Origin: Nitrospira sp. SB0662_bin_26
GTDB lineage: Bacteria; Nitrospirota; Nitrospiria; Nitrospirales; UBA8639
Reading direction: 5' to 3'
Length of the DNA: 51,526 nucleotides
Assembly (NCBI GenBank): GCA_009840285.1
Contig: VXOF01000107.1
Location: forward strand, 1 to 51,526
Below are positions 41,193 through 50,682 of this stretch, piece by piece (within the stretch, counting starts at the first letter, position 1; the number at the start of each line of letters is the position of its first letter). The notes under the pieces were generated by a model, which made no database searches, was not told where the DNA came from, and saw nothing but the letters and a program-made list of their open reading frames with translations. The translations under genes were made by a program, and so were the position numbers.

Positions 41193-42956
41193 TCAGCGGC
41201 CGATGGCCGTACCTTCCCGCCTCGGATCGGCGCCTCCCAAGAGCGTCCCGTCCGGCAGGATGCGAATGATGTGCAGCCCGGAGGTCATCTCCGCCTCCTC
41301 GATCTCATGGCCCAGGGCTTTGAGGCCCTCGACGACGGAGGCCTGCATGCCGGGCTCAAGCGAGACTGTTCCACGGTTTAGCTGTGAAACGTGCGGCAGG
41401 GCCGTAGCAGTGGCCGGGTCGGCCTCAAAGGTCAGCATGGCGACGAGACTCTGCGCGACGTATTCCGGAATGCAGCCGCCCCCCGGTGAACCGGTCAAAA
41501 CGACCGGCGTGTTGTCCAGATAGGCGATAGTCGGTGCCATGGACGAACGAGGACGCTTCCCTGGTGCCGGAGCATTGGCGATGGGAACGCCGTCGGCATC
41601 CGTCGCGCGGAATGAAAAATCGGTCAACTGGTTGTTGAGCAAGAATCCTGCCGCCATGCGGCCCGAGCCAAAGACGCCTTCGATTGACGCGGTCAGGCTG
41701 ATCACGAGCCCGTCCTTGTCGATAACCGAGAGGTGGGTCGTGCCGGGCAGGTCTGGTTGCACGTCCGGTGCATGGAGATCTTTCGCGCGCCCCGGCGGAT
41801 CACCGGCGGTGGCTTTATTCTTCGCGGCTTCGAATGGATTTATCAAACCCGCGCGCGAGTCCATGTAGGCGGGATCCAGCAAACCTTCGACGGGCACCTG
41901 CACGAAATCGCCGTCCGCGAGATAGCGGGCGCGATCCGCATAGGCCAGCCGCGAAGCGCTTGCAAACAGATGCCAAAGCCGTGGTTCGTCCAGCGCGAGG
42001 TCATCCGGCTTGAACCGGTCGAGAAGCATCAGGATCTGGCCGGTCGTGGTCGCTCCCGAGGAAGGCGGCCCCATGCCGCAGATGCGATAGTGCCGGTACC
42101 GATGACAGACCGCGGGACGTTCGATGACCAGGTAGGCGGAGAGATCATGAAGGCTGAGCGTTCCCGGGCGCGGGCCGCGGCGTGCCGACTCGACGATTCG
42201 TTCAGCCAGGGGGCCGGTATAGAAGGCGTTGCCGCCATACGTGGCAATGCTGTCCAACGTCGCGGCGAGTCGTGGTTGCTTGAGGATCGCGCCCGCCACT
42301 ACCGGTTTGCCGCCGGGCAGGAACACGGTCGCGGCATCCTTTTCTGTCAAGAGGTCCGCGTATCGAGCCAGCATCTTTGCCAGGCGCGGGCTCACCTCGA
42401 ACCCGTTGCGTGCCAACAGGATCGCGGGCTGGAACAGATTAGCCCATGGAAGTTTGCTGTGGCGTGCATGGAGCGCTTCCATTAGGCGCACGAGACCCGG
42501 CACGCCAATGGAACGTCCGGAGGCCACCGCCGAGCGAAAGGGCAGGGGTTCGCCGTTCTCCATAAACATGTCGGGCGTGGCGCCTGCAGGCGCGGTCTCG
42601 CGCGCGTCCCACGTGGCAAGCCCGTCCGGGCCGTGGACGAGTGCGAAACCGCCGCCGCCGATACCGCTGGACTGCGGTTCGACCACGTTGAGGACCAACA
42701 GCGCGGTAATCACAGCATCCGCTGCCGATCCGCCGCCGGCCATGATCCGGTCCCCTGCCTGCGCCGCCAGAGGATGTGCCGCGACGATCATGTGTTCCTG
42801 CGCCGTTACAAGCGGCTTTGCGGCAAAGCCTGGGGCACCCGTCGATTCCGCCTTCGTCTGGGCCAAGACCGGCACCGCCAACAGAAAGGCTGTGAGCAGG
42901 GGGATCAGGAGCATGACCGGACTTCTCGGTTGGGATTGCGAGTTAAGTGATAGCAT
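41193..42956 (-). CDS. ggt: Gamma-glutamyltranspeptidase
   Basis: A 587-residue secreted proenzyme. A hydrophobic signal lies at about 15-33 (MLLIPLLTAFLLAVPVLA). The large subunit starts with HPLAAQAGDRIMAGGGSAADAVITALLVLNVVEPQSSGIGGGGFALV. The autocatalytic cleavage and nucleophile are at the Thr-Thr of LPGTTHLSVIDKDGLVISLT (about residue 405). The small subunit holds RPRSSMAPTI and GSPGGGCIPEYVAQSL. It hydrolyses glutathione and other gamma-glutamyl compounds in the periplasm. ATG 42956 is used because it keeps an Arg before the hydrophobic core; ATG at residue 15 is the alternative. Confidence 0.93.
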   Translation of the reverse strand: MLSLNSQSQPRSPVMLLIPLLTAFLLAVPVLAQTKAESTGAPGFAAKPLVTAQEHMIVAAHPLAAQAGDRIMAGGGSAADAVITALLVLNVVEPQSSGIGGGGFALVHGPDGLATWDARETAPAGATPDMFMENGEPLPFRSAVASGRSIGVPGLVRLMEALHARHSKLPWANLFQPAILLARNGFEVSPRLAKMLARYADLLTEKDAATVFLPGGKPVVAGAILKQPRLAATLDSIATYGGNAFYTGPLAERIVESARRGPRPGTLSLHDLSAYLVIERPAVCHRYRHYRICGMGPPSSGATTTGQILMLLDRFKPDDLALDEPRLWHLFASASRLAYADRARYLADGDFVQVPVEGLLDPAYMDSRAGLINPFEAAKNKATAGDPPGRAKDLHAPDVQPDLPGTTHLSVIDKDGLVISLTASIEGVFGSGRMAAGFLLNNQLTDFSFRATDADGVPIANAPAPGKRPRSSMAPTIAYLDNTPVVLTGSPGGGCIPEYVAQSLVAMLTFEADPATATALPHVSQLNRGTVSLEPGMQASVVEGLKALGHEIEEAEMTSGLHIIRILPDGTLLGGADPRREGTAIGR

Positions 42957-43082
42957 TTTAGTTTTACTTTCAAATATGCTTTAGTGTCGACTGTTGAAAA
43001 GTCATCAACAAACGTCTCAAGTTGTCTGGCCTTTCAGGTTTCGGGCTTGCCATGCCTTGACCATGGAGAAAGTCGATACAGA

Positions 43083-43946
43083 ATGCCTTCAGCCTTCTTA
43101 CGAATATTAAATATCCACTGTATTGGTCTACAACACATGGTCGTCTCACTAGTGCTGGCGCTTGCGCTGGTCGGCGTCCAGAATGCGGGAGCGCAGACGT
43201 TTGATGACGCCAAGGCTGCCTATAAACGTGGCGACTATGCCATCGCCTTGGAGTCATTCCGCAATCTTGCGGAGCTGGGCGACACCCGTGCCCAGTTCGC
43301 TCTCGGGTCCATGTATGCCGAAGGAAAAGGTGTGCTGCAGGACGAGGCGGAGGCCGTGCGCTGGTATCGTCGGGCCGGGGAGGAGGGCTTAGTCGGCGTC
43401 CAGTTGTTGCTCGGGACCATGTATGACTCCGGAGAAGGTGTGCCGCAGGATTATGCCGAGGCTGCACGCTGGTATCGTCTAGCCGCGGAGCAAGGTGATG
43501 CCCGTGCCCAAGTCAATCTCGGGTACATGTACTCCCAAGGCAGGGGCGTGTCGCAGGACTACGCCGAGGCGGTGGGTTGGTTTCGCCAGGCGGCGGAGCA
43601 GGGCAACGCCAAAGGCCAGACCAGGCTCGGGATCATGTACGAGCAGGGCTATGGTGTGCCTCGGGATTACACCGAGGCGCGACGCTGGTATCATCTGGCG
43701 GCCGCACAGGGCAATGCCTTCGCTCAGGCCAGTCTCGGGTTCATGCACTATCTCGGTAAAGGCGTTTCGAAAGACTACGTTCAGGCGCACAAGTGGTTCA
43801 GTCTGGCGATTTCCCGGTTTTCGAGTTCTGAGCGGGACTCGCAGGACAGGGCCGTGCAATTTCTCGAGAAGGTTGCGTCGAACATGACTCCGGAACAGAT
43901 CGCCGAGGCGGAACGGCTGGCTAGCGAATGGCAACCGGCCCAGTAA
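43083..43946 (+). CDS. Secreted Sel1-repeat protein
   Basis: A 287-residue protein with an N-terminal signal segment (about 19-38, MVVSLVLALALVGVQNAGA) and then about six Sel1-type TPR repeats of 36 residues, each with a variant of AQxxLGxMYxxGxGVxxDYxEAxxWYRxAAEQG. The last, KWFSLAISRF, precedes a short helical cap. Sel1 arrays are protein-binding superhelices; here exported, so likely in the periplasm. ATG 43083 is chosen for GGAGAAAG upstream; the longer frame from 42984 begins in the ggt promoter region. ATG 43137 is a second option. Adjacent repeat units are closely similar, suggesting recent internal duplication. Confidence 0.85.
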   Translation: MPSAFLRILNIHCIGLQHMVVSLVLALALVGVQNAGAQTFDDAKAAYKRGDYAIALESFRNLAELGDTRAQFALGSMYAEGKGVLQDEAEAVRWYRRAGEEGLVGVQLLLGTMYDSGEGVPQDYAEAARWYRLAAEQGDARAQVNLGYMYSQGRGVSQDYAEAVGWFRQAAEQGNAKGQTRLGIMYEQGYGVPRDYTEARRWYHLAAAQGNAFAQASLGFMHYLGKGVSKDYVQAHKWFSLAISRFSSSERDSQDRAVQFLEKVASNMTPEQIAEAERLASEWQPAQ

Positions 43947-43987
43947 TAAGGCTCTAGAAGGAGAAATGGAACCTGATTGCTGGATCG

Positions 43988-45157
43988 CTAGATTACCGCC
44001 ATCTTTTTCCCTGTCTTCCAAAACGCAGTCACCACTGTCTCCAACTGTTCTTCCGTATGTTCCGAACTCACGGTGAGACGTAGCCGGCTGCTGTTCTTGG
44101 GCACGGTCGGCGGACGGATGGCCGGGGCGTAGATGCCGGCATCGTACAGGGCTTGCGACATTTTCAAGGCCGTCTCCGATGACTTCACGATGATCGGCAG
44201 GATGGGGCTTTGCGTTTCGGTGAGTTGAAAGCCCAAGCCGGTCAAGGCTGTATGGAGAGTGTCTCTGTTCTTCCAGAGCTTTTCCCGGCGAGCGGGTTCG
44301 TGTTGGATGATTCGAATAGCGGCTGATGCTGCGGCGGCGATGGCGGGTGGTTGGGCGGTGGTATAAATAAAGGCCTTTGCGGTGTTGAGCAGATAGTCTT
44401 TGAGGGCAGCCGTTCCCGCGACGTAGCCGCCGCCTGTGCCGATGGCTTTGCTGAGCGTTCCCATCTGGATCACGTCTCGCGGGTTCAACCCGAAGTGTTC
44501 GATTGTCCCTCGACCGTTTTTCCCCATGACGCCGGTGCCGTGGGCGTCATCAATGACCAGCGTGGCCTCATGCTGCCGGCAGAGCGTCAGTAAATCCGGG
44601 AGTGGCGCGAGGTCGCCATCCATGCTGAAGACGCCTTCGGTCACAATTAAGATCGGCCGGGCTTTTTCCCGCTTCTTCAGCAGTGTTTGCAGGTGCTCGA
44701 CGTCGTTGTGGTGAAACACGCGCAGTGTGGCTTTGGCCAACCGGCAGGCTTCGATGAGACTGGCGTGACAGTAGCGGTCGGCCAGGATGAGGCCATTCCG
44801 GTCGATGAGTGCCGGAATCAGACCCAGGTTCGTGGTGTAGCCCGTGCCGAAGGTCAGAGCGGCTTCGACTTGTTTGTATTGGGCGAGGTCCTGTTCCAGT
44901 TGGTCGTGTGGCGTCATGGTTCCGGAAATGAGACGTGCGGCGCCGGCGCCGACACCCCATTGTTCGATCGCTTCGATGGCCGCCCGTTTGACCGTGGGAT
45001 GGTTGGCCAACCCGAGATAATTGTTCGAGGCCATGGCAATGAACCGGCGGCCTTCGAAAGTGATGGTTGTATCCGAAGGAGACTCCACGATCCTGAGTTG
45101 CCGGCGCAGGTGCAGCGTTTCCAAATCTTTTATCTCTTGTTTAAAGTCGCGTAACAT
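43988..45157 (-). CDS. bioF: 8-amino-7-oxononanoate synthase-like alpha-oxoamine synthase
   Basis: A 389-residue PLP enzyme of the alpha-oxoamine synthase family: NNYLGLANHPTVKRAA, SRLISG-type segment ARLISGTMTPHDQLEQDLA, the PLP-stacking His in RYCHASLIEACRLAK, DDAHGTGVMG, and the Schiff-base Lys in MGTLSKAIGTGGGYVAG (about 240). BioF joins pimeloyl-CoA/ACP with alanine in biotin synthesis; 2-amino-3-ketobutyrate ligase is the main alternative, and C-terminal motifs do not separate them with certainty. There is no other bio gene in the window. ATG 45157 lies 9 nt from a weak site. It is divergent from the ilvB promoter. Confidence 0.85.
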   Translation of the reverse strand: MLRDFKQEIKDLETLHLRRQLRIVESPSDTTITFEGRRFIAMASNNYLGLANHPTVKRAAIEAIEQWGVGAGAARLISGTMTPHDQLEQDLAQYKQVEAALTFGTGYTTNLGLIPALIDRNGLILADRYCHASLIEACRLAKATLRVFHHNDVEHLQTLLKKREKARPILIVTEGVFSMDGDLAPLPDLLTLCRQHEATLVIDDAHGTGVMGKNGRGTIEHFGLNPRDVIQMGTLSKAIGTGGGYVAGTAALKDYLLNTAKAFIYTTAQPPAIAAAASAAIRIIQHEPARREKLWKNRDTLHTALTGLGFQLTETQSPILPIIVKSSETALKMSQALYDAGIYAPAIRPPTVPKNSSRLRLTVSSEHTEEQLETVVTAFWKTGKKMAVI

Positions 45158-45290
45158 GAAGCTACGTCCGGGTGAGTAATATTGGCTGGTGTCGCTACGC
45201 TACCCCGACCTGAGGCATTGTTCTTCCTCACCTCATCAATTTCCCGCATGGGGAGAAGGTGTCGGGCCTTGGGGATTGCCAAGGTTTGAG

Positions 45291-45319
45291 TTGACTTGTG
45301 GATAACGCAGGTTTATCAT
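45291..45319 (+). promoter_or_regulatory. Sigma-70-type promoter of ilvB
   Basis: TTGACT (45291-45296), a 17-bp spacer, TATCAT (45314-45319): five of six and five of six matches to the consensus boxes at ideal spacing. The start would be near 45326, leaving a leader of about 130 nt before ilvB. The rest of the gap to bioF (45158-45290) holds only a CCCGCATGGGGAGAAGG repeat fragment. Confidence 0.7.
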
Positions 45320-45325
45320 CACTCA

Positions 45326-45455
45326 TTTAGGTCTACAACCCCTGAAAACAATTGGTTTTCTTGGCTGACAAGAAACCTGGGGTGGCACCAAATATTTTTA
45401 ACTGAACCGTTCATGCATGGTTCGGCATGGATGGTTCAAACCGAAGAGGGAGATC
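45326..45455 (+). promoter_or_regulatory. Structured ilvB leader RNA (putative attenuator or riboregulator)
   Basis: Three stems compete. GAAAAC (45344-45349) pairs with GTTTTC (45355-45360). GGTTTTCTTG (45354-45363) pairs with CAAGAAACC (45369-45377, one bulge), which excludes the first stem. ACCCC (45338-45342) pairs with GGGGT (45379-45383), closing a larger domain. A GGTGGCACC motif and AAATATTTTTA follow, then GAACC/GGTTC near the ribosome binding site. The switch-like overlap suggests regulation of ilvB; no known class was matched. Confidence 0.45.
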
Positions 45456-47228
45456 ATGGCACAGCTTACAGGAGCCGAAATTTTTGTGGAAGCCTTGAAA
45501 CGCGAAGGAGTGAAAACGATTTTTGCTCTTCCCGGCGGGGTAGTCCTGAAAATTTTCGACGTCCTGCATCAACAGAAAGACATCGAAGTCATTTTGACCC
45601 GGCATGAACAAGCGGCCGGCCACATGGCGGAAGGCTATGCAAAAGCCACGGGAAAACCCGGAGTGGCCTTGATTACGTCGGGGCCCGGCATGACCAACGT
45701 GATCACCGCGTTGGCCGATGCCTACATGGATTCCGTGCCCATGGTGTGCTTTTCCGGTCAGGTCCCCACGGCGCTCATCGGGAACGATGCCTTTCAGGAA
45801 GCCGATAACATCGGGCTCAGTCGCCCCTGCACGAAATATAATTTCCTGGTGAAGGACGTGAATGACTTGGCGCAGACCATCAAGGAAGCGTTTTACATCG
45901 CCTCCACCGGCAGACCCGGTCCCGTGTTGGTGGATATTCCCAAGGACATTTCCATGGATAAGGTCGATTTCAAGTATCCGGACTCCGTCTCGATTCGCGG
46001 CTACAACCCGACCTATGAAGGCAGCAAGTGGAAGATCAAACAAGCCGCCGATGCCATCATGAAGGCGCGCCGGCCCGTCATCTACATTGGCGGTGGCGTG
46101 CAGTTGTCCGGTGCCTCGGCGGAGGTGCGCGAATTGGCCGAGATGACCCAGATCCCCGTGAACCAAACCCTGATGGCCTTGGGCGCGTTCCCCGGTCAAC
46201 ATCCGTTGTCCCTCGGCATGCTCGGCATGCACGGCACCTACGTGGCCAACATGGCCATCCATTATTCCGATCTGGTGATTGCCATCGGCGCCCGGTTTGA
46301 TGATCGCGTCACCGGCAAGGTGTCCGAGTTCTGTCCGAGTGCCAAGATCATTCATATCGATATTGATCCGACGTCGATTCGCAAGAACATTCACGTGGAC
46401 GTTCCCATCGTGGGTGATTGTAAATGCGTCTTGCAGGAATTGAACAACGTGTTGCGTGCGACGGTGAACGGCGACCAGAAAGAATTGCGCAAGCCGTGGT
46501 GGGATCAATTGACTGAGTGGAAGACCGCTCACCCCCTGAGTTACCGGCAGGAGCCGGATCAGTTGATCAAGCCGCAGTATCTGATCGACCGGGTCCATCA
46601 ACTGACTAAGGACCGCGACCCGATCGTGTCCACCGACGTGGGACAGCATCAGATGTGGGCGGCGCAATACTTTCATCTCACCAAACCGAATACGTGGCTC
46701 ACGTCCGGCGGATTGGGGACAATGGGTTTTGGCTTCCCCGCGGCCTTGGGAGCGCAGGCGGCCTATCGTGATCGACTCGTGTTGTGTATTGCGGGTGACG
46801 GGAGCGTGCAGATGAACAGCCAGGAATTGGCCACGGCCGCGATCGAAAAGCTGCCCGTCAAGGTGTTTATCATCAATAACCGGTTCCATGGCATGGTTCG
46901 GCAGTGGCAGGATTTGTTCTATGAAGGTCGCTATGCGTGCAGCTATTTGGACCAATCGCCGGATTTCGTGAAACTCGCGGAAGCCTACGGCGCGGCCGGG
47001 CTTCGCGTGCAAAAGGTCAGTGAAGTGGATGATGGGATTCGAGAGGCCATGGCCATTGACAAGCCGGTCTTCATTGACGTGCCGGTGGATCAATTCGAGA
47101 ATTGTTATCCCATGATTCCGGCCGGTGGCTGCAACCATGAAATGATTCTGGAAGATCCGCCTGAGTTGCAGAAGCGACAAGGGACGACGGGCAAAGCGGA
47201 GAGCAAAGACACTATTTTGACGGCGTAA
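45456..47228 (+). CDS. ilvB: Acetolactate synthase large subunit
   Basis: A 590-residue thiamine-diphosphate enzyme. The catalytic Glu lies in [18 protein letters not shown] (about residue 48), the FAD region is in the middle, and the ThDP/Mg motif is [29 protein letters not shown] (about 448-475). It condenses two pyruvates, or pyruvate with 2-oxobutyrate, to the first intermediates of valine, leucine and isoleucine. GAAGAGGGAGATC precedes ATG 45456; the longer frame from 45417 has no site. It lies 22 bp before the regulatory subunit. An FAD-linked catabolic form is unlikely given the adjacent ilvN and ilvC. Confidence 0.95.
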   Translation: MAQLTGAEIFVEALKREGVKTIFALPGGVVLKIFDVLHQQKDIEVILTRHEQAAGHMAEGYAKATGKPGVALITSGPGMTNVITALADAYMDSVPMVCFSGQVPTALIGNDAFQEADNIGLSRPCTKYNFLVKDVNDLAQTIKEAFYIASTGRPGPVLVDIPKDISMDKVDFKYPDSVSIRGYNPTYEGSKWKIKQAADAIMKARRPVIYIGGGVQLSGASAEVRELAEMTQIPVNQTLMALGAFPGQHPLSLGMLGMHGTYVANMAIHYSDLVIAIGARFDDRVTGKVSEFCPSAKIIHIDIDPTSIRKNIHVDVPIVGDCKCVLQELNNVLRATVNGDQKELRKPWWDQLTEWKTAHPLSYRQEPDQLIKPQYLIDRVHQLTKDRDPIVSTDVGQHQMWAAQYFHLTKPNTWLTSGGLGTMGFGFPAALGAQAAYRDRLVLCIAGDGSVQMNSQELATAAIEKLPVKVFIINNRFHGMVRQWQDLFYEGRYACSYLDQSPDFVKLAEAYGAAGLRVQKVSEVDDGIREAMAIDKPVFIDVPVDQFENCYPMIPAGGCNHEMILEDPPELQKRQGTTGKAESKDTILTA

Positions 47229-47250
47229 ACGGCAAAAGGGTAGAGCATTC

Positions 47251-47772
47251 GTGGAACACATTATTTCGGTCACGTTGGAAAATAAATCCGGGGCCTTGTC
47301 ACGGGTCGCGGGCCTGTTCAGCGGGCGGGGTTTCAATATCGAGAGTTTATCGGTGGCGCCCACGCTCGACCCGAGCGTGTCGATGATGACCGTGGTCACC
47401 AACGGGGATGAGCGCATCATTGAGCAAATCCTCAAGCAATTGAACAAAATCATCGACGTCATCAAGGTGGTGGACCTCAATGAAAGCGACGCCGTGAGCC
47501 GTGAGAGTGCCTTGATTAAAGTGCACGCCCGGTCTGAGGATCGGGCCGAGGCTCTGCGGATTGCCGATATCTTTCGAGCGAACGTGATTGATTCCTCTCC
47601 AACGTCCTATACGATCGAAGTCACGGGTGACGTGCACAAGATTCACGCCATTATCCAGTTGCTCCAACCCCTCGGCATCAAGGAAATCGTCAGGACCGGC
47701 CGGATTGCCATCGCACGGGAACCCGTTCGCACGGTGGCGACTCAGTCGCGTCCGCTTGCCAAAGCCAACTAG
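47251..47772 (+). CDS. ilvN: Acetolactate synthase small (regulatory) subunit
   Basis: A 173-residue protein with an N-terminal ACT domain (HIISVTLENKSGALSRVAGLFSGRGFNIESLSV) and the C-terminal activation domain (about 85-160, ALIKVHARSEDRAEALRIADIFRANVID). The GALSRVAGLFSGRGFNI segment is the valine-feedback site in the family. Start is GTG 47251 with AAGGGTAGAG upstream; no ATG fits. It activates IlvB and confers end-product control. It lies 22 bp after ilvB and 131 bp before ilvC; the gap to ilvC contains no recognisable terminator. Confidence 0.94.
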   Translation: MEHIISVTLENKSGALSRVAGLFSGRGFNIESLSVAPTLDPSVSMMTVVTNGDERIIEQILKQLNKIIDVIKVVDLNESDAVSRESALIKVHARSEDRAEALRIADIFRANVIDSSPTSYTIEVTGDVHKIHAIIQLLQPLGIKEIVRTGRIAIAREPVRTVATQSRPLAKAN

Positions 47773-47831
47773 TCGGAATGCCAATGAGTCAGCGGGCCAC
47801 AAGGCTGGACGGAACTGTTTGACCATTCTGA

Positions 47832-48917
<1,086 letters not shown>

Positions 48918-48960
48918 GGGAGGAAACAACGATCTTGTTCCTCACGGGAAACGGGTTCGA

Positions 48961-49611
48961 ATGACTGATCGTGCGAAAGATCTCCCCATTGCGCCGGAAG
49001 GGGTCCCCTTTGTCCTGGGAGCGGCGACGCCGGCCCTGCTGGCCAGGTTGCTGGGTTTGCGAAAAACCGCCATGGCCTTTGGAGTTCTCGCGTGTTTTAC
49101 CGGCTGGTTTTTTCGAAACCCGCCGCGCACGCCCCCGCGGGGTGACGATTTAATCCTTGCACCCGGGGACGGGAAAGTCATCGCGATTCGGAAGGAATTT
49201 GAACCGAGATATTTGAAAGAGCAAAGTATCCGGATCAGTATCTTTCTGAATATTTTCGACGTGCACATCAATCGAATGCCGTGTGCAGGCACCGTGATGG
49301 ACATGGCCTACCAGCCGGGACGGTTTCTCGACGCCAGCGATCAGGATGCCACGATGCATAACGAACAGAATGCGTTGATGATTGAAACGCCGTCGAAGAA
49401 AAAGGTGCTCTGTGTCCAGGTGGCGGGGCTCGTGGCCAGGCGGATCGTGTGCTGGGCACAGCCCGGCGATACCGCCGTGTCCGGTGAACGCTTTGGTCTG
49501 ATCCGGTTCGGATCCCGGATGGATACGTATTTTGACGTCGACAGCCGGGTTCGCGTCGGGGTCGGAGACCAGGTGAAGGGTGGAGAATCCATACTCGCGG
49601 AGTTCACGTGA
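48961..49611 (+). CDS. psd: Phosphatidylserine decarboxylase proenzyme
   Basis: A 216-residue short-type decarboxylase. There is one N-terminal hydrophobic stretch (about 37-55, TAMAFGVLACFTGWFF), then FRNPPRTPP, LAPGDGKVIAI, the catalytic region FLNIFDVHINRMPCAGTV and the self-cleavage site in IRFGSRMDTYF (Gly-Ser; Ser becomes the pyruvoyl group, about residue 182). It converts phosphatidylserine to phosphatidylethanolamine at the inner membrane. Its TGA overlaps the pssA GTG start (GTGA), giving paired synthesis of both enzymes of the route. ATG 48961 has GGGAAACGGG upstream. Confidence 0.94.
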   Translation: MTDRAKDLPIAPEGVPFVLGAATPALLARLLGLRKTAMAFGVLACFTGWFFRNPPRTPPRGDDLILAPGDGKVIAIRKEFEPRYLKEQSIRISIFLNIFDVHINRMPCAGTVMDMAYQPGRFLDASDQDATMHNEQNALMIETPSKKKVLCVQVAGLVARRIVCWAQPGDTAVSGERFGLIRFGSRMDTYFDVDSRVRVGVGDQVKGGESILAEFT

Positions 49612-50399
49612 AGGGACGGATATTCAAAAATAAGGAAGGGGCTCGCCGACGTGGCGTTCACCTGATCCCAAACATCCTCACCACGGGCAATCTGTTCAGC
49701 GGGTTGGCCGCGATGGTGTTTGTGTACCATGGTCGTTTGGAAGCGGCGGCCATTGCAATCCTGATTGCGATGGTCTTCGACGTCCTGGACGGCACGTCCG
49801 CCCGTTTGACCAACAGTACGAGCGAGTTTGGCGTGGAATACGATTCCCTGTCGGATCTGATTTCATTCGGGCTCGCCCCCGGGTTTTTGATTTATGCGTG
49901 GGCGCTGAAATCCCCGGGTATGTTGGGCGCGGCGATCATGTTTGCGTACGTGGCCTGCGGTGCCCTGCGTTTGGCCCGGTTCAACGTCATGGCGAGCAGT
50001 GCGGAGAGCCGGTTTTTTACGGGTTTGCCCATTCCCGCGGCGGCCGGGTTTATCGTGACGTTTTATATTTTCGACACGCACATCAGCCGTCTGCCGGCAA
50101 GTGTGCTGCCCTCGGTGGTGATCGCCTTGAGCCTGCTGATGGCGTTTCTCATGGTGAGCACGGTGAAATACCGTAGCGTGAAGCAGTTGAAGTTTGCAGG
50201 CCACAATCATTTCATGTATTTGGTCTGGGCCGTCTTGATTCTGGTGTCCGTCATGGCCTATCCTGAATTGATGTTGTTTGTGATTAGTTTGGCATACGTG
50301 AGTTCCGGTTTGTTGGAAAAAGGCTGGAACGTTGTCGCCGCACCAACGACGCGGGAGACGCCGGTTCGGGCGCCCGTGTCGTCGGAGTCAAAGGACTGA
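49608..50399 (+). CDS. pssA: CDP-diacylglycerol-serine O-phosphatidyltransferase
   Basis: A 263-residue polytopic membrane enzyme. The CDP-alcohol phosphatidyltransferase signature DG-x2-AR-x8-G-x3-D-x3-D is complete in DVLDGTSARLTNSTSEFG and VEYDSLSD (about 64-91), preceded by PNILTTGNLFSGLAAM. About six to eight membrane helices are visible. It makes phosphatidylserine, the substrate of Psd encoded just before it. GTG 49608 overlaps the psd stop. The hydrophilic tail after about 235 is unconserved. The ilvC-psd-pssA-leuA order mixes amino-acid and phospholipid pathways. Confidence 0.95.
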   Translation: MKGRIFKNKEGARRRGVHLIPNILTTGNLFSGLAAMVFVYHGRLEAAAIAILIAMVFDVLDGTSARLTNSTSEFGVEYDSLSDLISFGLAPGFLIYAWALKSPGMLGAAIMFAYVACGALRLARFNVMASSAESRFFTGLPIPAAAGFIVTFYIFDTHISRLPASVLPSVVIALSLLMAFLMVSTVKYRSVKQLKFAGHNHFMYLVWAVLILVSVMAYPELMLFVISLAYVSSGLLEKGWNVVAAPTTRETPVRAPVSSESKD

Positions 50400-50447
50400 T
50401 CGCATGGATCAATGGCAAGGAAAAGGCGGAGGCCCCCTTCTTTTAGG

Positions 50448-50517
50448 TGATGCGACACTGACACTGGCAAGTCTGCTTAAAACAGCAGTGTCCCCCTGAT
50501 GACCCCGAAACAGGTCG
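50448..50517 (+). ncRNA. Structured segment before the leuA-proximal terminator (putative leader or small RNA)
   Basis: In the 283-bp gap between pssA and leuA, ACACTG...CAGTGT can form an outer stem around CTGCT/AGCAG. Next come CCTG/CAGG or GACC/GGTC alternatives in CCTGATGACCCCGAAACAGG and CGAAAG. The segment feeds directly into the terminator at 50518. It could be the sensor part of an attenuator for leuA, an independent small RNA, or merely the pssA 3' end. No known riboswitch class was matched and no promoter was identified. Confidence 0.35.
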
Positions 50518-50551
50518 AAAGCCTTCACCTCTTCGGGGTGAAGGCTTTTTT
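50518..50551 (+). terminator. Intrinsic terminator with UUCG loop upstream of leuA
   Basis: AAAGCCTTCACCTC pairs with GGGGTGAAGGCTTT (50518-50531 with 50536-50549, one T-G wobble) around a TTCG tetraloop, followed by TTTTTTATT. This is the best intrinsic terminator in the window. It ends 130 bp before leuA, so it either ends the ilv-pssA transcript or attenuates leuA. Confidence 0.9.
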
Positions 50552-50682
50552 ATTATGGGGGCTGGTTATGCTTGGGTGAATGATTGGGGTATGATTGAGA
50601 AAGACCGGAAGCAGAGCTCGATGAACATGTGGGCAAGGTCTTGCCGGAAGGCCGTGAATCATCTTCGTGAGGAGCATGGGCG

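Noticed and set aside
45298-45330. Short GTG-started leader peptide with Leu, Leu, Ile before a stop ahead of ilvB
   Set aside because: It overlaps the -10 box and would lie upstream of the predicted transcription start, so it would not be in the mRNA.
45376-45390. T-box-like GGGTGGCACC upstream of ilvB
   Set aside because: The predicted transcript starts only about 50 nt upstream, too short for T-box stem I and specifier loop, and no T-run terminator follows the motif.
50496-50551. Hammerhead-ribozyme-like core CTGATGA...GAAA next to a hairpin
   Set aside because: Stem II would need the bases flanking CTGATGA and GAAA to pair; the first two pairs are C-C and C-T mismatches, and the 3' strand of stem I is not adjacent to the cleavage position.
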